From the NCBI GenBank assembly GCA_949300485.1, contig CASGEL010000007.1, positions 116,938-180,937 on the forward strand: DNA of 64,000 bases, read 5' to 3'. The position numbers and the translations under genes were made by a program. Below the pieces are notes generated by a model that worked only from the letters and a program-made list of their open reading frames with translations, made no database searches and was not told the DNA's origin. Of this stretch, positions 8,036 through 15,826 are shown piece by piece. The DNA comes from an uncultured bacterium. GTDB taxonomy: Bacteria; Cyanobacteriota; Vampirovibrionia; Gastranaerophilales; Gastranaerophilaceae. Each line of letters begins with the position of its first letter. Position 1 is the first letter of the stretch.

Positions 8036-9871
8036 TTATTTATTGAGTATATAAGAACGATAAAAAGCGTACAAATATTTAGGATGTATGAAACATAACG
8101 GACGTTTTTTCCAAAACCTAATAAATGTAGCTTTTTTATTTTCTTTATACCATTTTAATTTTTCGTCATCTGATAGTGCCCATGGTGTTAATTGGAGATA
8201 TTTAAAATATAAATTTTTAAAGAAAGTGAGGGATGCAAATATCCATGGTTTATCAGGACCTATATAGTGAACGATTTTTGGATATCTAGTGAAATTTGTT
8301 CTGCTGGCAAAACCTGAAACTTGAACATTCCAAATATCAGGCAGTATTTGAATATTATCTTTAAGTGTAAAGTTTATAATATCTTGATCGCCTGTATCAA
8401 TATTTTTTATATTATTTTTTGTATATTCAATAAATTTATCTTCAATTTTTTCCTGTCTTATTTTATTTAAATCAAAAACAATCATTCCAGAATTTATATA
8501 TTTAGTATGTTTCCATTTCTTTTTTCGTTTTACTCTGGCATCCAGCACTGCTCCAATAGGTTTATTCTGCAGATCATAGTTATAGATGTCTTTCAATGTA
8601 GAATTTACGACCATATCACAATCAAGATATATAACCTTTTTTAGCATTGATAGCAACTCTGCCATTTTTAAAATATAAAAAGATGCTAAAGTTATATAAT
8701 CATGAGTGTTTATTTGTTTGTATATATCAAACATACTTTCATCAATTGGAACAAAATTAATTTCACAATTTTTTATATGTTTAAGAGATAGAAGTTTTTC
8801 TTTATTTTCTTGTGAAATTTTTCCATCCAGTATATAAAAATGCAGATTATCTTCGGCATCAGCATTATAGAGAATAGAAGCAATAACAACCCCTGCATAC
8901 TTTGAATAGTTATCATCGCAAGATAGGCAAACGTTTATATCTTTTGTTTTTTGGTTATTGTCATTTTTTATAATATCTAACACTTGAGGATATTCTTTTA
9001 ACATAATTTCATATGCTTTTTGATTTGGCATACCTACAGAATTATTGTTATTTTGTTTGCATAGTCCAAATTTCTGAGTTCCTTCAATACAATAAACATT
9101 AGCCTCAAAACCTTTTACTATTTGAATTTTTTTATGATTTAATATCAACATAAACCAAAAATAAATATCATCATGAGTTGGTATAATTGATAAAAATTTT
9201 ATATTATAAATATCTTTGTAAAAGCATCCTGGTGGGTATAAACATCCTCCGCAACCAACCAGTTGGTTTAGGTAGCTTGGTTCTAAAAAATTTTTATAAT
9301 CTGTTTGTCTATCTGATAATCTTATTAAATTATTTCCATCATATTTTACACGTATAGCTCTTCTTACATAGACATATTCAGGATTTTTTAAATATTGGCT
9401 GTATAAACTTTCAATCCAATCTTCTTCATAATAAATATCATCATCTGCTGTAATGATTATGTCATTAGGATATAATCGTAAGGTAGGAATTAATTTTTTA
9501 TATGATAGTAAATTTTCACACCAGTCTATAGTCAAGCCAAGTTTTTCAAGTTTTAATAAATCCTCGGGAAGTTCTGATTTACCTTTAGGAAATTCTTCTT
9601 TTGCAAGCCATAAAATTATTTTATCAGGTTTTACGGATTGTCTAAGTATAGTGTTGATAGTTTTTGAAACAGTGTTTATTCTTTTTGGAAAGGATGTTAA
9701 TGTCACTATAATTTTTTGGGATCTTTCTTTTGTTGTTAAACCATATTCTACAGCATCATTATATAAAAATTTTGACTTATGCTTTAGTCTAATACGTATA
9801 TTAAAAATTTTTATAATGAAATGAGAGTCTATATCTTTAAAGTAAATATAGTTTGATAATCCAGTAACCAT
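8036..9871 (-). CDS. Two-domain glycosyltransferase: GT2-like fused to GT8
   Basis: The N-terminal half (about 46-310) begins KIIVTLTSFPKRI and carries ITADDDIYYEEDW, a DxD-type sugar-nucleotide site, as in small GT2-like surface glycan transferases. The C-terminal half (about 314-600) is a GT8 domain: NVCLSCDDNYSKYAGVV, YLDCDMVVN (DxD), NSGMIVFDL, TGDQDIIN and KIVHYIGPDKPW. The GT8 half is a close paralogue of the separate GT8 gene at 10305. The first 30 residues carry an IIKIFNIRIRLK segment that may attach to the membrane. GAGG precedes the ATG. It probably adds two successive sugars to a surface polysaccharide or lipooligosaccharide. Confidence 0.85.
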   Translation of the reverse strand: MVTGLSNYIYFKDIDSHFIIKIFNIRIRLKHKSKFLYNDAVEYGLTTKERSQKIIVTLTSFPKRINTVSKTINTILRQSVKPDKIILWLAKEEFPKGKSELPEDLLKLEKLGLTIDWCENLLSYKKLIPTLRLYPNDIIITADDDIYYEEDWIESLYSQYLKNPEYVYVRRAIRVKYDGNNLIRLSDRQTDYKNFLEPSYLNQLVGCGGCLYPPGCFYKDIYNIKFLSIIPTHDDIYFWFMLILNHKKIQIVKGFEANVYCIEGTQKFGLCKQNNNNSVGMPNQKAYEIMLKEYPQVLDIIKNDNNQKTKDINVCLSCDDNYSKYAGVVIASILYNADAEDNLHFYILDGKISQENKEKLLSLKHIKNCEINFVPIDESMFDIYKQINTHDYITLASFYILKMAELLSMLKKVIYLDCDMVVNSTLKDIYNYDLQNKPIGAVLDARVKRKKKWKHTKYINSGMIVFDLNKIRQEKIEDKFIEYTKNNIKNIDTGDQDIINFTLKDNIQILPDIWNVQVSGFASRTNFTRYPKIVHYIGPDKPWIFASLTFFKNLYFKYLQLTPWALSDDEKLKWYKENKKATFIRFWKKRPLCFIHPKYLYAFYRSYILNK

Positions 9872-9915
9872 TTTATCCTCAATAATGATATATAAACATC
9901 ACTTTTATTATCAAA

Positions 9916-9925
9916 TGTTATAACA
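9916..9925. promoter_or_regulatory. Possible operator, divergent GT/XRE region
   Basis: TGTTATAACA is a perfect 10-base palindrome midway between the divergent glycosyltransferase and XRE genes. A binding site for the adjacent XRE protein is a guess. Confidence 0.3.
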
Positions 9926-9976
9926 ACAAGGTTTAAAAGTAAACACTATTGTCCTATTTTTATCAAAGGGGAATGT

Positions 9977-10300
9977 ATGCATATTGATAAAAGGTTTATA
10001 GGTCAAAAAATAAAAGAATATAGGAAAAAGGAAAAACTTTCTCAAGCAGAACTTGCTGAAAAAGTTGGATTGTCAGATAAACATATTGGTAGAATTGAAG
10101 CAGGTAAATATTTTCCAAATTTTATAAACTTTTTAAACATTCTTCAAGTTTTAAAAATTAACTTGTCAGATTTAGGTTTAAATATTGATCAAGTAAATAA
10201 TCAAAATAAAGTTGAGTTATTAAAACTTATATATACATCATCTGATAAGGAAATAAATTTATATTTAAAGCTTATAAAGACACTGAAAGAGGAAATTTAA
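9977..10300 (+). CDS. XRE-family HTH transcriptional regulator
   Basis: A 107-aa DNA-binding protein with a Cro/C1 helix-turn-helix at residues 8-62 (IGQKIKEYRKKEKLSQAELA, then VGLSDKHIGRIEAGKYFPN). The C-terminal part is a short Lys/Leu-rich helix. AGGGG lies 5 bases before the ATG. It ends 4 bases before the GT8 gene and is divergent from the fused glycosyltransferase, so it may control this glycan block. Whether it activates or represses is unknown. Confidence 0.88.
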   Translation: MHIDKRFIGQKIKEYRKKEKLSQAELAEKVGLSDKHIGRIEAGKYFPNFINFLNILQVLKINLSDLGLNIDQVNNQNKVELLKLIYTSSDKEINLYLKLIKTLKEEI

Positions 10301-10304
10301 TAAA

Positions 10305-11207
10305 ATGAATATCTGTTTATCCTGTGATGATAAATACAGTCAATATGCAGGGGTTGTTATTGCGTCTGTATTGTTAAATTCTAAACAAAATGATATTTTT
10401 AATTTTTATATTTTGGACGGGAATATCTCTCAAGAAAATAAAGATAAAATTTTATCTTTAAAGTCTATTAAGGACTTTGATATTAGTTTTGTTAAAATAG
10501 ATGATACATTGTTTGAAACATACAAAAATATTGGTACTCATTCGTATTTATCCTTACCCGCTTTTTACAGGTTAAAACTTCCGTCAATATTGAAGGATAT
10601 AGATAAGGTTTTATACTTGGACTGTGATATCATTGTAAACTCTTCTCTTCAAGAACTGTATAATACTGATATAAAAAAGTTTTATGCAGCAGCTGTTGTA
10701 GATATTGCAACAAAATCATCAGGTTATGTTCCAAAATTAGATAAAGGCAATTTATATTTTAATGCAGGAGTTTTGCTGTTGAATCTTGAAAAAATGCGAA
10801 CAGATAATGTGGAAGAAAAATTTGAAAAATATACTATAGACAACATTGCAACAATACGAGTTGGCGATCAGGAAATTTTAAATCAAGTTTGCCAGGGAAA
10901 AATAAAGCCATTAGATTCGTGCTGGAATGTACAATCCAGCAATTTTGTAAATCGTTCTGACTATACAAATAATCCAAAGATAGTTCATTATATCGGCAGA
11001 CAAAAGCCTTGGATATTCGGTTCTATGAATTATTGGAAAAATTTGTATTTTTCTGTATTACAAAAAACCGCTTGGGCTTACCCTGAAAATGAAAAATTTA
11101 AATGGACAGTACAAAATGAAATTGTTTCCATCTTTAATTATGTAAAATATAGACCTTTATTTTTCTTAAGACCTAGATTTTATATAGCTCTTTATTATAT
11201 AATATAA
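10305..11207 (+). CDS. GT8-family glycosyltransferase (LgtC/WaaJ type)
   Basis: Retaining glycosyltransferase using a UDP-sugar, most likely UDP-galactose or UDP-glucose. The whole 300-aa protein is one GT8 domain: NICLSCDDKYSQYAGVVIAS, LKLPSILKDIDKVLYLDCDI (DxD near residue 106), FNAGVLLLNL, GDQEILN and HYIGRQKPW. It closely matches the second half of the gene at 8036-9871 throughout, including TAWAYPENEKFKW against TPWALSDDEKLKW. GAGG lies 12 bases before the ATG. No membrane segment; acts at the inner face of the inner membrane. Confidence 0.9.
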   Translation: MNICLSCDDKYSQYAGVVIASVLLNSKQNDIFNFYILDGNISQENKDKILSLKSIKDFDISFVKIDDTLFETYKNIGTHSYLSLPAFYRLKLPSILKDIDKVLYLDCDIIVNSSLQELYNTDIKKFYAAAVVDIATKSSGYVPKLDKGNLYFNAGVLLLNLEKMRTDNVEEKFEKYTIDNIATIRVGDQEILNQVCQGKIKPLDSCWNVQSSNFVNRSDYTNNPKIVHYIGRQKPWIFGSMNYWKNLYFSVLQKTAWAYPENEKFKWTVQNEIVSIFNYVKYRPLFFLRPRFYIALYYII

Positions 11208-11239
11208 GTAATATTTTTGAGATAAAGGGTTTTGGGAGT

Positions 11240-12184
11240 ATGTTAAAGAATATATTTTCTATAGATACATCAAATTCTAATAATATAATAATACATATTT
11301 TTGGCATAAAAATAAGGCATGTGAAATCTGATATAAAACAGAAGGGTAAAGAAATTTCGGAAAAATATTCTTCTCCTGATGCAATTCCTCAAGCAACAGG
11401 TCTTTTGAGAGATATTCAATTAGCCGAGTTAAAATTATTGAAAATTTTCGACAAAATTTGTTTTGAAAATAATTTTCAATACTGGTTGGATTTTGGTAAC
11501 CTTCTCGGTGCTATTCGTCATAAGGGTTTTATTCCTTGGGACGATGATATTGATGTAGGTATGCTGAGAGATGATTATGAAGAATTTATAAAACGCTTTG
11601 AAAAAGGAATACCTGGATTTGAAGATTTATATCTTGAATTTAACAACAACGGAAAAGATAAGTGTTTTTTAAAGATTTTGCACAAAAATCTTTCAAATCT
11701 GTGTATAGATATTTTCCCTTATGATTACTATTACAAAAAGACAAATGATCAGGAAAAACAAGAATTATCAAATAAAATCTTCAAGATTATAAAAAATAAA
11801 TGGAATGTTTTATTTATACCGTTTTTTATAAATTCACCGGATAAAATGCGAAAAAGATTTGAACGCTTACGTAATAATAAAATCTTGCAAAATAAAATAC
11901 CGGATAAATCATCTCATCCGTCGTTATTTTACGGCTTAGATTATCCCCATATGCATGGAAATTATGTTTTTGATTATGAGGATATTTTCCCGTTAAAAAA
12001 GGTTAAATATGAAGATGGCGAGTTTCCTGTTCCGAATCGTGCAGAATTGGTTTTAAAGAAAACTTTCGGCAATTATATGGAAATTCCTCAAAAAGACTGT
12101 TACCCAAGGCATACGAATACAGATGAAGCATTAGCAAAACAATTAGCAGATAAAATGAATAATTTTATAAATCAAGCATTTTAG
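11240..12184 (+). CDS. LicD-family phosphotransferase
   Basis: LicD proteins transfer phosphocholine or a related phospho-group to surface glycans. The signature is complete: FQYWLDFGNLLGAIRHKGFI followed by PWDDDIDVGM (residues 79-108), with the metal-binding aspartates at 101-105. 314 aa, normal length. The N-terminus carries IIIHIFGIKIR, resembling that of the fused glycosyltransferase. GGGAG precedes the ATG. No licA, licB or licC homologue is visible here, so the donor is open (CDP-choline, CDP-ribitol or another CDP-alcohol). The 3' end overlaps convergent hisS by 20 bases. Confidence 0.85.
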   Translation: MLKNIFSIDTSNSNNIIIHIFGIKIRHVKSDIKQKGKEISEKYSSPDAIPQATGLLRDIQLAELKLLKIFDKICFENNFQYWLDFGNLLGAIRHKGFIPWDDDIDVGMLRDDYEEFIKRFEKGIPGFEDLYLEFNNNGKDKCFLKILHKNLSNLCIDIFPYDYYYKKTNDQEKQELSNKIFKIIKNKWNVLFIPFFINSPDKMRKRFERLRNNKILQNKIPDKSSHPSLFYGLDYPHMHGNYVFDYEDIFPLKKVKYEDGEFPVPNRAELVLKKTFGNYMEIPQKDCYPRHTNTDEALAKQLADKMNNFINQAF

Positions 12185-13406
12185 TGCAAGTTGCTCTGTC
12201 TGCAGTTATTTGTTTACCGTTATCAAGATTTTTAATAGAAACCTGATGTTTTAATATTTCATCTTCGCCCAAAATAAATGCGTATTTTGCAACTTTTGAA
12301 GCTTTTTCAAGTTGTTTTGTGAATTTTCTGTTTGTCAGATCAAATTCTACATTCAACCCTTGATGTCTTAATTCTTCTGCTAAAACAAAAGCATCTACAG
12401 GGAAATTAGAAACAATATAACCATCCAGCTTTTTAGGTTCTTTAGGAGTTATAAGTGAAATTAATCTTTCCATTCCCATAGCAAAACCAACTGCAGGAGT
12501 ATCTTCTCCGCCAAGCTGTGCTACAAGGCTGTCGTATCTTCCGCCTCCGCAAACAGCATTTTGTGAGCCAAGATTGTTTGATTTTATTTCGAAAACTGTT
12601 CTGTTATAATAATCCAAACCTCTTACAAGAAGTTTATTTTCGGTATAATTAACACCCATTTTATTCAGATATAATTTTAATTCCGTATAGTGTTCAGCGC
12701 ATTCATCACAAATAAAATCAGAATTAATAACTTCTTGAACTTCAGATTTTTCAAATATTTTTTTACATGATTCAACTTTACAATCTAACAGTCTTAACAG
12801 ATTTTTTTCGTATCTGTTTTTACAATCCTCGCATAAATCGTTAAAATATGGTTTTAAAACTTCTTTTAATTTGTTTTTAAATTCCTGACGGCATTTTGGG
12901 CAACCCAAAGAATTTATTTCAACATCTAAGTCATTAAGTCCTAAAGCTTTAAGATAATTTACCGCTGTTAAAATAACTTCAGCATCAGCCGTTGGCTGTT
13001 TAACTCCGAACATTTCAACACCAACCTGGTGGAATTGTCTTTGACGTCCTGCCTGCGGTCTTTCGTAACGGAACATAGGGCCATGATACCAGAGTTTTAC
13101 CGGTGCAGGGAGTCTTGTCATTCCGTTTTCAATGTAAGATCTGACAACACCTGCTGTGTTTTCAGGACGTAAAGTGATAGATCTGTCACTTTTTTCAAAA
13201 GTGTACATTTCTTTATTAACAATATCTGTGGTATCACCTACGCCTCTTGAAAAAAGTTCGGTGTATTCGATAATAGGTGTACGGATTTCTTTAAATCCAT
13301 ATTTTGAAAATATCTGGTCGGCTTTCTTTTCCAAAAATTGCCACATATTAACTTCCTGTGGAAGTATGTCCTTTGTTCCTTTTAATACTTTAATAATCTC
13401 AGCCAT
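12165..13406 (-). CDS. hisS: Histidyl-tRNA synthetase
   Basis: Charges tRNA-His. Class II motifs are all present: motif 2 region YHGPMFRYERPQAGRQRQFH, histidine motif LVRGLDYYNRTVFEI, motif 3 AVGFAMGMERL, and the C-terminal anticodon-binding domain. An insertion with several Cys pairs (CPKC, CEDC, CDEC) lies in the middle, as in many bacterial HisS. The start is placed at 13406 (MAEIIKVLKGTKDILP); the frame is open 24 bases further upstream but that part contains the -10 element. No ribosome site precedes the ATG; see the promoter entry. Confidence 0.95.
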   Translation of the reverse strand: MAEIIKVLKGTKDILPQEVNMWQFLEKKADQIFSKYGFKEIRTPIIEYTELFSRGVGDTTDIVNKEMYTFEKSDRSITLRPENTAGVVRSYIENGMTRLPAPVKLWYHGPMFRYERPQAGRQRQFHQVGVEMFGVKQPTADAEVILTAVNYLKALGLNDLDVEINSLGCPKCRQEFKNKLKEVLKPYFNDLCEDCKNRYEKNLLRLLDCKVESCKKIFEKSEVQEVINSDFICDECAEHYTELKLYLNKMGVNYTENKLLVRGLDYYNRTVFEIKSNNLGSQNAVCGGGRYDSLVAQLGGEDTPAVGFAMGMERLISLITPKEPKKLDGYIVSNFPVDAFVLAEELRHQGLNVEFDLTNRKFTKQLEKASKVAKYAFILGEDEILKHQVSIKNLDNGKQITADRATCTKMLDL

Positions 13407-13412
13407 ACAAGA

Positions 13413-13440
13413 ATTATATAATTTAAACACTTAATGTCAA
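13413..13440 (-). promoter_or_regulatory. Consensus promoter giving leaderless hisS mRNA
   Basis: On the minus strand TTGACA (13440-13435), 16 bases, TATAAT (13418-13413). Only 6 bases separate the -10 from the ATG at 13406, so transcription should begin at or next to the start codon. Confidence 0.75.
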
Positions 13441-13474
13441 AGGGTATTTTAGATTAATTCATTATTCGATTGCC

Positions 13475-13496
13475 GTATCTTTTTATAAAAAGATAC
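13475..13496. repeat. Perfect AT-rich hairpin upstream of gloA
   Basis: GTATCTTTTT and AAAAAGATAC with a 2-base loop, in the divergent hisS/gloA gap. It may bind a regulator or block read-through; neither neighbour ends here. Confidence 0.35.
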
Positions 13497-13546
13497 AGTT
13501 TGAAATATACTTTGATATTTTTGCTAATCTTTTTTATACCTTTTTA

Positions 13547-13555
13547 TGTTATAAT
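13547..13555 (+). promoter_or_regulatory. Extended -10 promoter of gloA
   Basis: TG-T-TATAAT is a perfect extended -10. No convincing -35 lies 17 bases upstream. The predicted leader is about 18 bases and contains the AAGGAG site. Confidence 0.55.
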
Positions 13556-13579
13556 TCTATCCAAATAAGGAGATATAAA

Positions 13580-13963
13580 ATGAAATTATTACATACAATG
13601 ATTAGGGTAAAAGATGCAGAAAAAAGTTTAAAATTTTATACAGAAGTTTTGAATATGAAATTAGATCATAAAAAAAGACTTGAAGATTGCTGGTTATATT
13701 TTTTGAATGATGAAGAAGGTAGTGTACAGTTAGAATTAACCGCTAATGATGAAACTCCAGAAGAGGGATATAATTTAGGCAATGGTTTCGGGCATTTGGC
13801 ATTTTCTGTTGATTCTTTAGATAAATTCAGCGAAAAAATTCATTCCTTAGGTTATGAATATTTATATGAACCGTTTGATTTGAATGGGAAAGGTTCAAGA
13901 ATTGCATTTTTAAAAGACCCTGACGGTTATGAAATTGAAATGATAGAGAAAGTTGTTTGGTAA
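13580..13963 (+). CDS. gloA: Lactoylglutathione lyase (glyoxalase I)
   Basis: Isomerises the hemithioacetal of methylglyoxal. The protein opens MKLLHTMIRVKDAEKSLKFY, almost as in E. coli GloA. Metal ligands are in place: His5, Glu in VQLELT, His in NGFGHLAFSVD and Glu in DPDGYEIEMIEK. Length 127 aa matches the Ni/Co-type bacterial class. AAGGAG precedes the ATG at proper spacing. The thiol cofactor in this organism is not known. Confidence 0.9.
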   Translation: MKLLHTMIRVKDAEKSLKFYTEVLNMKLDHKKRLEDCWLYFLNDEEGSVQLELTANDETPEEGYNLGNGFGHLAFSVDSLDKFSEKIHSLGYEYLYEPFDLNGKGSRIAFLKDPDGYEIEMIEKVVW

Positions 13964-14009
13964 AAACAGCACAAATAAAGTATATACAATCTTTACATAA
14001 TTTAATTTA

Positions 14010-14038
14010 TTTACAACAATACAGCGAGATTGTATTAT
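14010..14038 (+). promoter_or_regulatory. Promoter of murA
   Basis: TTTACA (14010-14015), 17 bases, TATTAT (14033-14038). Predicted start near 14045, giving a leader of about 38 bases with GGAGG at 14073. Confidence 0.6.
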
Positions 14039-14082
14039 TATGTATAGTGAAGATATGATAAAGATTTCTTTCGGAGGCAAAA

Positions 14083-15402
14083 TTGGTAGAAAGATATTAT
14101 ATAAAAGGCGGAACCCCATTAAAAGGTGAAGTATCTATAGGCGGCGCTAAAAATTCTGTATTAAAATTGATGGCCGCAGCACTTTTAGTAAAAGGTGAAT
14201 CTAAAATATATAATGTTCCGGCATTAACGGATGTTGAAATTATGCTTAGTGTAATTGAACAATTGGGTGCCAAAACAAGTTATAATAAAGAAGAAAAGTC
14301 TTTAACAATAGATGCTACTGATATTACAAGTATTACTGCAAGTTACGAACTTGTAAGTAAGATGAGAGCATCTTTTATTGTTTTAGGAGCATTAGTATCA
14401 AGATGTAAAGAGGCAAAGGTAGCTTTACCAGGTGGCTGTGCAATAGGTGAAAGAAGAGTTGATTTCCATATTAGAGGTTTAGAGGCACTTGGTGCAAAAA
14501 TAAAAATTGAAAACGGTTATGTTCATGCAAAAACTAACAGACTAATTGGTGCGGATGTTTATTTGGATATACCGTCTGTTGGTGCTACTGAAAATATTAT
14601 GCTGGCATCTGTTTTGGCAGAAGGCTCCACAAGAATTCAAAATGCTGCTCAGGAACCTGAGATTGTTGATTTGGCAAACTTTTTAAATGCTATGGGCGCA
14701 GATGTAAACGGAGCTGGAACCTCTGAAATTATTATAAATGGTGTTAAACAATCTGATTTACATCCGATAGAATATACAACAATTCCGGATAGAATTGAGG
14801 CCGGAACTTTTATGACAGCTATTATTGCAACTAAAGGTAAAGGTATTATTAGAGATATTTACCCTGCACATTTAACATTCTTTACTGATAAATTATTGAA
14901 GATGGGTGCAAATATCAAATTACTGGATCCGACTTCAATGGAAGTCAGCTGTAAAAACAGGCTAAATTCAATAAATTTTGTAACCCAGCCTTATCCAGGT
15001 TTTCCTACAGATTTGCAGTCAATGGCTATGACTCTTTTAACGACGGCAAACGGTGTTGGTATTATAACCGAGAGTCTTTATGAAAACAGGTTTATGCAAG
15101 TTCCTGATTTAAACAGAATGGGTGCAGATATTCATCAAGATCGTAATCATGCTATTGTAAAAGGTGTTAAAAAACTTACAGGAGCTACATTAACAGCCAG
15201 TGATTTAAGAGCTGGAGCTTCTTTGGTTGTTGCCGCATTGATGGCAGAAGGTAATTCTGTTGTTGAAAAACTACATCATATAGATAGAGGATACGAAAAT
15301 TTTGAAAATAAGATAAGATTGTTAGGAGGGAAAATTGAACGAAGAAATGACGATTCCCCGATAAACCTAACGGAGGGTACACATAATGAGTCCTACTTAT
15401 AA
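14083..15402 (+). CDS. murA: UDP-N-acetylglucosamine 1-carboxyvinyltransferase
   Basis: First committed step of peptidoglycan synthesis: transfers enolpyruvate from PEP to UDP-GlcNAc. Conserved KN pair at residues 23-24 (GGAKNSVLKL), Arg96 in SKMRAS, and catalytic Cys119 in PGGCAIGERRVDFH, so it should be fosfomycin-sensitive at this residue. The start is TTG at 14083 with GGAGG 6 bases before it; no ATG fits the conserved N-terminus. The C-terminus runs some 20 residues past the usual end (after KIERR) because its stop lies 17 bases inside the next gene. Confidence 0.96.
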   Translation: MVERYYIKGGTPLKGEVSIGGAKNSVLKLMAAALLVKGESKIYNVPALTDVEIMLSVIEQLGAKTSYNKEEKSLTIDATDITSITASYELVSKMRASFIVLGALVSRCKEAKVALPGGCAIGERRVDFHIRGLEALGAKIKIENGYVHAKTNRLIGADVYLDIPSVGATENIMLASVLAEGSTRIQNAAQEPEIVDLANFLNAMGADVNGAGTSEIIINGVKQSDLHPIEYTTIPDRIEAGTFMTAIIATKGKGIIRDIYPAHLTFFTDKLLKMGANIKLLDPTSMEVSCKNRLNSINFVTQPYPGFPTDLQSMAMTLLTTANGVGIITESLYENRFMQVPDLNRMGADIHQDRNHAIVKGVKKLTGATLTASDLRAGASLVVAALMAEGNSVVEKLHHIDRGYENFENKIRLLGGKIERRNDDSPINLTEGTHNESYL

Positions 15403-15730
15403 ACGTTGGTACGATCATGACCCGTTATTATTAGAAGTTATTGAGCTTTTAAGAAACTATCAAACAGAATTAAGAGCTCAGGCAGAAATTTTCTTACAAA
15501 AAATCGAAGAAAAAGTTTCAAAAGAAACAATTGATAAATTCTATGCTATGGTAAAACCAGTTAATGCAAATAATCGTTGGTATGATAAAGATCCTGTAAT
15601 TTCCAGAACAGTTGAGATTTTAAGAATCGTACCTCCGGAAGCTCAAAGAATTTGTGCACAAAATTTTATTAAAACATTAAGAGAAATGGGTATAGAATAC
15701 GAAAGTAAAAATGTTCATATAGAAAAATAG
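15386..15730 (+). CDS. 114-aa protein with two internal repeats, unknown function
   Basis: Unrecognised family. Two copies of one unit are visible: RWYDHDPLLLEVIELLRNYQ (residues 7-26) and RWYDKDPVISRTVEILRIVP (64-83), each followed by an Ala/Gln/Ile-rich helix. Soluble and helical, no signal peptide. GGAGGG precedes the ATG inside the end of murA, so the two genes are co-transcribed and overlap by 17 bases. A terminator follows, so murA and this gene form a unit. Confidence 0.8.
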   Translation: MSPTYKRWYDHDPLLLEVIELLRNYQTELRAQAEIFLQKIEEKVSKETIDKFYAMVKPVNANNRWYDKDPVISRTVEILRIVPPEAQRICAQNFIKTLREMGIEYESKNVHIEK

Positions 15731-15751
15731 AAGGTAGTTTAGTGGTAGGTT

Positions 15752-15778
15752 AGAACTCCATCAATGGAGTTCTTTTTT
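15752..15778 (+). terminator. Rho-independent terminator
   Basis: AGAACTCCA pairs with TGGAGTTCT around TCAA, followed by six T. Ends the murA unit. Confidence 0.92.
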
Positions 15779-15826
15779 ATTTTTATTTTGGTTGAAATCG
15801 TTATAATTTTGTCATAAATTAGTTTT

